A DNA stretch of 64,000 nucleotides from Chelativorans xinjiangensis (GTDB taxonomy: Bacteria; Pseudomonadota; Alphaproteobacteria; Rhizobiales; Rhizobiaceae), in contig NZ_WQNH01000001.1 in the NCBI RefSeq assembly GCF_009812055.1, forward strand, positions 248,001-312,000, read 5' to 3'. The notes beneath the pieces are model-generated. The model saw nothing but the letters and a program-made list of their open reading frames with translations, did no database searches and was not told the DNA's origin. Position numbers and translations under genes: made by a program. How positions within the stretch are numbered: position 1 is the stretch's first letter; the number at the start of each line of letters is the position of its first letter. This document shows positions 59,072-64,000 of the stretch, piece after piece.

Positions 59072-59812
59072 TCATGCGTTGGCACCGCCGTCGATCGTCA
59101 AGGCCGCGCCGGTTACGGAGCGCGCCTCTGACCCGGCGAGCCAGGTAACGAGGCTTGCGACATCCTCCGGTCGGCCGTAGCGGGAAATGGCCATCGCGCC
59201 GCGCTGCAGGTCTGACTGCGGTCCGTCTGCGGGGTTCATGTCTGTCTCGGTGGAACCAGGATGGACGATGTTGACCGTTATTCCGCGCGGTCCGAGGTCG
59301 CGCGCCAAGCCCTTGGTCAATCCGATGAGGGCGGCCTTGCTGAGCGCGTAGAGGCTGATGCCGGGCCAGGGAACCCGTTCGGCCAAATTGCTGCCGATGG
59401 AGATGATGCGGCCATCTTCCCTCATATGCCCGGCTGCGGCCTTTGACGCAGCGAAGACGGCGCGCGTGTTGACGGCGACTGTCGCGTCGAAGTCCTCGAG
59501 CGAAATCTCCTCCAGCGTGCCATGAGTGAAGATACCGGCGTTGTTGACCAGGATATCGAGCCGCCCGAAGTCGGCGGCTGCTTTGTCCACTGCGGCCGAG
59601 ACGGCGGACGCGTCCATGTTGTCGGCAGCAATCGCCAAACCCTTACGTCCCAGCGCCTGGATCTCCGCCGCAACCGCCTCCGCCTTCTCGCTCGACCGTG
59701 CATAGGTGACGGCGACATCGGCGCCGTCGCTTGCAAGACGCCGCGCGATCGCGGCACCAATGCCGCGGCTGCCGCCGGTCACCAGCGCTGCCTTGCCTTC
59801 AAGTCGTGACAT
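59072..59812 (-). CDS. Short-chain dehydrogenase/reductase
   Basis: A 246-residue classical SDR. The NAD(P) motif is TGGSRGIG at 12-19. NNAG is present (VNNAGIF), catalytic Ser is in IISIGSN and Tyr/Lys are in LYALSK. The R-rich start and ARSSEK after strand 2 favour NADP. It is a probable 3-oxoacyl-reductase or small-alcohol dehydrogenase. The start follows GGAGAATTGGG. It is divergent from a TetR regulator with two operator-like sites in the 99-bp gap. Confidence 0.93.
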   Translation of the reverse strand: MSRLEGKAALVTGGSRGIGAAIARRLASDGADVAVTYARSSEKAEAVAAEIQALGRKGLAIAADNMDASAVSAAVDKAAADFGRLDILVNNAGIFTHGTLEEISLEDFDATVAVNTRAVFAASKAAAGHMREDGRIISIGSNLAERVPWPGISLYALSKAALIGLTKGLARDLGPRGITVNIVHPGSTETDMNPADGPQSDLQRGAMAISRYGRPEDVASLVTWLAGSEARSVTGAALTIDGGANA

Positions 59813-59825
59813 CCCAATTCTCCTT

Positions 59826-59895
59826 TATGTATCGGTCGATACATATTTCATGCCGATCTTGCATCGCACGGTCAAGCAATTTATGTATCGGTCAT
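59826..59895. promoter_or_regulatory. Two TetR operator-like sites
   Basis: Site 1, at 59826-59845, is the perfect 20-bp palindrome TATGTATCG-GT-CGATACATA. Site 2, at 59883-59895, repeats the left half TATGTATCGGTC with a degenerate right half. Such TATGTATCG-type sites are typical for the divergent TetR/SDR pairs. They would control both genes. Confidence 0.75.
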
Positions 59896-59911
59896 CACAG
59901 AAAGAGGTTTA

Positions 59912-60556
59912 ATGGTCGAGAGAGGTCGCCCACGCAGCTTCGACCGCGCCGCCGCCTTGCGGCAGGCCATGGAGGTGTTCTGGGCCAAAGGGTATGACGG
60001 CGCCTCGCTGTCCGATCTGACCGCGGCGATGGGGATCAACTCGCCCAGCCTTTATGCCGCCTTCGGTTCGAAAGAGGCTCTATTCCGGGAGGCTGTCGCG
60101 CTTTTCGAGACGGAAGGCACAGAGATATGGAGCGCGATCCCGGAAGCGTCGACCGCGTACGAAGCGTTCGAACGCTTCCTTGTCGCAACTGCCAGAGCTT
60201 ATACGCGGCCCGGACAGCCCGCCGGTTGCCTGATCGTGCTCAGTGCGCTCAACGCAACCGACGCCAATGCGAATGTCTGTCGGGAACTGCGGGACAAGCG
60301 TGCGGCGAATGTCGCAACGTTGCGCGACCGGCTGGAGCGCGCCGTGCGGGAGGGAGAAATGCCCGAAGGCCTGGACTGTCTTGCCGTCGCGTCGTTTTAT
60401 GCAACGGTGCAGCATGGCATGTCGATCCAGGCGCGTGACGGCGCCTCGTACGAGACGCTGCTTTCCGTCGCGGCCTGCGCCATGGCCGCCTGGGACGGGC
60501 TGGCTGCAGCGGCGCCGGGTGCGGGCGGCACGCGGGTGCGCGAACGCAAGTCATAA
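59912..60556 (+). CDS. TetR family regulator
   Basis: A 214-residue TetR regulator of the AcrR-like type with C-terminal TetR_C domain. The HTH is SLSDLTAAMGINSPSLYAAF. PGQPAGCLIVLSALNATDAN in the ligand domain contains a cysteine common to electrophile-sensing relatives. The start follows AGAGGTTTA. It is divergent from the SDR gene and presumably represses it. Confidence 0.93.
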   Translation: MVERGRPRSFDRAAALRQAMEVFWAKGYDGASLSDLTAAMGINSPSLYAAFGSKEALFREAVALFETEGTEIWSAIPEASTAYEAFERFLVATARAYTRPGQPAGCLIVLSALNATDANANVCRELRDKRAANVATLRDRLERAVREGEMPEGLDCLAVASFYATVQHGMSIQARDGASYETLLSVAACAMAAWDGLAAAAPGAGGTRVRERKS

Positions 60557-60680
60557 ACCCTGCGGAATTGGCCGAGGCGGGGAAAGTTCCTGCGAAACGC
60601 GCAAAGACCCAATGCGGATTGATCCCCAGTGCGGCGATCATCGTGCGCACCGTGAAGGCGATGCCGACAAGAGAGCACTC

Positions 60681-60702
60681 TGCACGCAAATTGATGCTTT
60701 TC
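60681..60702. promoter_or_regulatory. Shared regulatory element before the creatininase gene
   Basis: This 22-base segment matches 62542-62563 at 19 positions, including TTGATGCTTTTC without a mismatch. The other copy lies in the promoter gap between the LysR gene and the ABC binding-protein gene. It is probably a site for that LysR regulator. The creatininase start is 31 bp downstream. Confidence 0.55.
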
Positions 60703-60733
60703 CTCTACCGCCTTCGTGGCCTAGGTCGATGCC

Positions 60734-61555
60734 ATGTCCGACCATCGGGGAAGACCAGTGAGGGCGCCTTTTTTCTGGAACGAGATGACCACGTTCGACT
60801 TCGAAGGCCTGTCGCCTGAAGATGCGGTGGCCATCCTGCCGCTTGCCTCCACGGAGCAGCATGGGCCCCATCTGCCGCTTGCCACCGACGCGGCGATCGC
60901 GGCCGGCATGCTGCAGGAGCTGCGGGCGGGGCTCCCCGAGCATCTTCGGGTTCTCGTTCTGCCCGTTCAGGAAATCGGCAAGGCGAACGAGCACAAATAT
61001 GGGCTGGGGACGCTGTCATTGCCGGCGGGGCTTCTCATCGAGGCGTGGACGGCGGTCGGCGAGAAGGTGGCCGAAACCGGCCTGCGCAAGATCGTGCTCG
61101 TCAATTCTCACGGCGGCAATGTCGACCTCATGAATATCGTCGCGCGTGAGCTTAGGGTCCGCCACGGCATGGTGGCGGTGACGACGCAATGGAGCCGCTT
61201 CGGCACGCCCGACGGGCTCTATGATGCGCGCGAGAACACCTTTGGAATCCACGGTGGCGACGTGGAAACCTCCCTGATGCTCCACTTCCGCCCGGACCTG
61301 GTGCGCATGGAGAAGGCTCGGGACTTTGGCTCCGCCAGCGAGAAGATGGCGAAGGAATACCGCCACATCCGCCCCGCGGGACTCCATGGGCTCGCCTGGA
61401 TCGCGCGCGATCTCAATCCACTCGGCGTGGTGGGCGATGCCTCCAAGGCCACGGCGGAAAAGGGTGCCGCGACCGCCCACCATCAGGTGGCGGGCTTCAT
61501 TGAACTCCTGGAAGACGTGGTTCGGTTTCCGCTGGCGCGTCTCTATGCCGAGTGA
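60734..61555 (+). CDS. Creatininase family amidohydrolase
   Basis: A 273-residue enzyme of the creatininase family (metal-dependent hydrolysis of cyclic amides, lactams or formamides). Metal ligands are E41 and H43 (EQHGPHLPLATD, D52); NSHGGN and HGGDVETS complete the site. The family includes creatininase, MftE and the riboflavin-pathway ArfB; which applies is unclear. The start at 60734 has no clear ribosome site; ATG at 60785 would still keep all motifs. It converges on, and overlaps by 13 bp, the LysR gene. Confidence 0.9.
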   Translation: MSDHRGRPVRAPFFWNEMTTFDFEGLSPEDAVAILPLASTEQHGPHLPLATDAAIAAGMLQELRAGLPEHLRVLVLPVQEIGKANEHKYGLGTLSLPAGLLIEAWTAVGEKVAETGLRKIVLVNSHGGNVDLMNIVARELRVRHGMVAVTTQWSRFGTPDGLYDARENTFGIHGGDVETSLMLHFRPDLVRMEKARDFGSASEKMAKEYRHIRPAGLHGLAWIARDLNPLGVVGDASKATAEKGAATAHHQVAGFIELLEDVVRFPLARLYAE

Positions 61556-62460
61556 AATTCGGCGGTCAGTTCGGCCAGAACCGACGTCAGATGCTCGACG
61601 AACACGCTCGCCGTCGCGTCGAACGGCGCGCGGGCACGCGCGATCAGCTTCAACGGCTGCTTGCGGATATGCCTGTCGGCAAGCGGCAGGAAGGCCAGCT
61701 CGCCGCGCCGGCAGTCCTCGATCACGTCGAGCGGATTCATGAAGGTGACACCCGTACCGATCTTCACGAGTTGCTTCAGCATCTCCATCGAATTGGTCTC
61801 GAGCAACGGCTCGACCGGCACGTTCAACGGCGCCAAAGCCAGGTTGATGACATCCCGCAGGCTGCTGTCGGTGTGAGCGAGCACCAGCGGCATGCCGATC
61901 GTGTCCGCCAGGTGCACCTGCTTCTGACGGGCGAGCGCGTTCCCCGGCGCCACGACCAGACCGAGTGGCACCTCGAAGCTGGCGAGCGCGCGGATGCCGG
62001 GTGCGGGCGACAGGTTGAGGCCCAGACCCAGGTCCACCTCCCCCGTAAGCACTGAATTGAGCACACTCTCCGGCCCATCGGTCCGCAGACGGATCGCCAT
62101 GCGCGGGTGCTGGTCGAGAAAGCGCGCAACGACGCCGGGCAGCGGCCCCGCGGCGAGCCCCACGGTCGTCGCCATGGTCACCTTGCCCGCCTGCGGCATC
62201 TTCAGCCCTCGGATACGCGCCTCCAGCCGCTGATAGTCCTTCATCACGCCGCGGATGTGCTCCACGAAGAGTTCCCCCGCCGCCGTCAGCCGCAGGCCCC
62301 GCGGCAGGCGCTCAAAGATAGGTGCACCGATCTCCTCCTCGAGCGCGATGATCTGCCGGTTGACGGCGGAGGAAGCCACGTTCAGCCGGCTGGCCGCTTT
62401 GCGGATCGAACCGCAGCGGGCGATTTCGTCGATGTATCGGAGCTTGCGGGAGTGCAGCAT
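61543..62460 (-). CDS. LysR family transcriptional regulator
   Basis: A 305-residue LysR regulator with HTH GSIRKAASRLNVASSAVNRQ and the effector domain after residue 90. Its end overlaps the creatininase gene tail to tail. Its start faces the ABC importer operon across 182 bp. The same 22-base element occurs before both flanking units, so it is probably their joint regulator. Confidence 0.92.
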   Translation of the reverse strand: MLHSRKLRYIDEIARCGSIRKAASRLNVASSAVNRQIIALEEEIGAPIFERLPRGLRLTAAGELFVEHIRGVMKDYQRLEARIRGLKMPQAGKVTMATTVGLAAGPLPGVVARFLDQHPRMAIRLRTDGPESVLNSVLTGEVDLGLGLNLSPAPGIRALASFEVPLGLVVAPGNALARQKQVHLADTIGMPLVLAHTDSSLRDVINLALAPLNVPVEPLLETNSMEMLKQLVKIGTGVTFMNPLDVIEDCRRGELAFLPLADRHIRKQPLKLIARARAPFDATASVFVEHLTSVLAELTAEFHSA

Positions 62461-62541
62461 GGCGGTCTCGGGTGCTGAAATTCCGTGCAGGAAAAGGGAA
62501 ATGCACAAAACCTATACAGTGATGCCTCAAAGGCAGCAATA

Positions 62542-62563
62542 TGCGCGGAATTTGATGCTTTTC
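62542..62563. promoter_or_regulatory. Shared regulatory element before the ABC binding-protein gene
   Basis: Second copy of the element described at 60681-60702, 80 bp before the binding-protein start and 82 bp before the LysR start. TTGATGCTTTTC is identical in both. Confidence 0.55.
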
Positions 62564-62642
62564 GCAGTGCAAGAGGCGGGCTCAATATACCGCAAAACAA
62601 GATGCCGGCTCCCGGCATTCCAAGGGATGAAGGGGAACGAGA

Positions 62643-63653
62643 ATGATGTTTTTGCGCAAACTGAGCATGGCGGCAACCGCGCTCGCGCTTGCCGGCCCAG
62701 GTACGGAAAAAGCCTTCGCGTTGGACGAGGTGACCTACGGCACCAACTGGCTGGCGCAGGCCGAGCATGGCGGCTTCTATCAAGCAGTGGCCGACGGTAC
62801 CTACGAGAAATACGGCCTGAAGGTCACCATCGTGCAGGGCGGGCCGCAGGCGGCCAACAGCGCGCTGCTGATCTCCGGCAAGATCGATTTCTACATGGGC
62901 GGCACACTCGGTGGTTTCGACGCTGTCAAGAACGGCATTCCGATCGTCAACGTGGCGGCCATCTTCCAGAAGGATCCGCAGATCCTCATGGCGCATCCGG
63001 ACCAAGGCATCGAGACCTTCGATGACCTCGCCAAGCTTGACACCCTGTTCATGGGCAAGGACGGCTACGTCACCTATTTCGAATGGATGAAGGCGCGCGG
63101 CACCGGCTTCCGCGACGAGCAGTACAAGCCCTACCAGTTCAATCCGGCGCCCTTCCTCGCCGACCCGAAGTCCGGCCAGCAGGGCTACCTCACCTCGGAG
63201 CCTTACGAGATCGAGAACCAGGCGGGCTGGACGCCGAAGGTCTTTCTCCTGGCCGATGAGGGCTTTGCTCCTTATTCGACCATGATCACCACCCAGAAGT
63301 CGCTGGTCGAAGAGAACCCGGACCTTGTGCAGCGCTTCGTCGATGCCAGCATCGTCGGCTGGTACAACTACCTCTACGGCGACAATGCCGCGGCCAATGA
63401 ACTGATCAAGACCGACAATCCGGAAATGACCGACGGTCAGATCGCCTATTCCATCGAGAAGATGAAGGAGTACGGCATCATCGAATCCGGAGCCGCGCTC
63501 GAAATGGGCATCGGTTGCATGACCGATGAGCGCTACAAGAGCTTCTTTGAGTCCATGGTCGGCATCGGGCTCCTCGACGCTTCGCTCGACTACGAGCAGT
63601 CCTATACGACGGATTTCGTGTGCAAGAAGACCGGCACGGACGTGAAAAGCTGA
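62643..63653 (+). CDS. ABC transporter substrate-binding protein (NMT1/TauA-like)
   Basis: A 336-residue periplasmic binding protein of the NMT1/nitrate-sulfonate-taurine type. The signal peptide ends at about AFA-L (residue 26). Mature motifs are [18 protein letters not shown] and the [15 protein letters not shown] loop. Such proteins bind thiamine precursors, sulfonates or small amides. With a creatininase family enzyme under the same LysR, the ligand may be a cyclic amide or pyrimidine-like molecule (inference). The start follows AGGGGAACGAGA. Confidence 0.9.
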   Translation: MMFLRKLSMAATALALAGPGTEKAFALDEVTYGTNWLAQAEHGGFYQAVADGTYEKYGLKVTIVQGGPQAANSALLISGKIDFYMGGTLGGFDAVKNGIPIVNVAAIFQKDPQILMAHPDQGIETFDDLAKLDTLFMGKDGYVTYFEWMKARGTGFRDEQYKPYQFNPAPFLADPKSGQQGYLTSEPYEIENQAGWTPKVFLLADEGFAPYSTMITTQKSLVEENPDLVQRFVDASIVGWYNYLYGDNAAANELIKTDNPEMTDGQIAYSIEKMKEYGIIESGAALEMGIGCMTDERYKSFFESMVGIGLLDASLDYEQSYTTDFVCKKTGTDVKS

Positions 63654-63697
63654 GCCCGGCCTACGGCGGGCAGAGCAAGCGGGTGAAGGGCCGAGAC

Positions 63698-64000
63698 ATG
63701 AACATAATGCATGCGCCCGGCGAGCTTGTCGTTGGCATGCGCGCCTCCGCCCGGCCGGTGGTGACGATGCGGGAGGTCTCGAAAGTCTTCTCGAACGGGA
63801 CGCTCGCTCTGTCGGACATGTCGCTCGACGTGAAGAACGGCGAGTTTTTGAGCCTGCTCGGCCCCTCCGGCTGCGGCAAGTCCACGGCGTTGCGCATCAT
63901 CGCAGGTCTCGGCGTTGCGAGCTCCGGCACCATCGATTGGCCGAGCTCGCGCATCAACAGCAAGGGCCTGCCGCAGGGCGACATAAGCTTCGTCTTCCAG
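63698..64000 (+). CDS. ABC transporter ATP-binding protein (partial, 3' end outside window)
   Basis: The first 101 residues of an ATPase of the SsuB/TauB type. Walker A is [10 protein letters not shown] at about 54-63, and the frame reaches the Q-loop (FVFQ) at the right edge. It has a long N-terminal tail of about 20 residues. It lies 44 bp after the binding-protein gene and should energise that importer. Permease genes are expected beyond the window. Confidence 0.92.
   Translation, partial: MNIMHAPGELVVGMRASARPVVTMREVSKVFSNGTLALSDMSLDVKNGEFLSLLGPSGCGKSTALRIIAGLGVASSGTIDWPSSRINSKGLPQGDISFVFQ

Noticed and set aside
1-64000. CRISPR, tRNA, rRNA, prophage or integrative element
   Set aside because: No regularly spaced direct repeats, cloverleaf sequences with CCA-type ends, rRNA segments, integrases or phage structural genes were seen on reading both strands.

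Overview
The window reads as chromosomal DNA of a high-GC alphaproteobacterium, most likely Hyphomicrobiales (Rhizobiales; Phyllobacteriaceae-like). The basis is the density of periplasmic-binding ABC and TRAP uptake systems, GGAGG-type ribosome binding sites, many ATGA/GTGA gene overlaps, a DUF982 protein and a dispersed palindromic repeat family. The species is inferred, not proven. I see no rRNA, tRNA, CRISPR array, transposase or phage gene. Both ends cut through ABC transporter genes.

Layout. (1) 1-4.4 kb: carbohydrate-type ABC importer with a divergent LysR gene. (2) 4.4-12.5 kb: a minus-strand operon for a molybdenum hydroxylase (SRPBCC protein, FAD subunit, [2Fe-2S] subunit, molybdopterin subunit split into two genes) plus MoxR ATPase, VWA protein and amidohydrolase, headed by an AraC regulator. 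(3) 12.8-18.5 kb: ABC importer, glycerophosphodiester phosphodiesterase and inositol-monophosphatase family enzyme. (4) 18.6-25.2 kb: MFS exporter with a divergent AraC gene, a SulP transporter behind a structured leader, a tandem universal stress protein, a GFA protein and a ferredoxin-reductase-like flavoprotein. (5) 25.5-44.6 kb: a catabolic island of two amidohydrolases, a Rieske protein and two TRAP operons that converge on two paralogous LysR genes. One TRAP operon carries a GMC oxidoreductase and a flavoprotein. The other carries an aconitase-X pair, a flavoprotein and an IlvD/Edd dehydratase. (6) 45.1-48.3 kb: FMO-like flavoprotein, threonine-dehydratase-like PLP enzyme with ArsR, and a TetR gene. 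(7) 48.5-52.3 kb: a second molybdenum hydroxylase of PaoABC type. (8) 52.6-57.6 kb: TetR-MFP-RND efflux system. (9) 57.9-64 kb: SleB-type hydrolase, DUF982 protein, SDR/TetR pair, creatininase family enzyme, LysR, and the start of an NMT1-type ABC importer.

How it fits together: this is a scavenging and catabolism region. Uptake systems sit next to oxidoreductases, dehydratases and hydrolases, and nearly every module has its own regulator, often with a visible inverted-repeat operator. No substrate can be read from sequence alone.

The most unusual observations are: a molybdopterin subunit divided by a single in-frame TGA; a three-hairpin RNA-like leader closed by a 9-bp helix before the SulP gene; a repeat family whose CTAG edge is the stop codon of several genes; a near-mirror pair of TRAP/LysR modules; a perfect 41-bp inverted repeat inside an operon; and a 22-bp element (19 identities) shared by the creatininase and ABC promoters.
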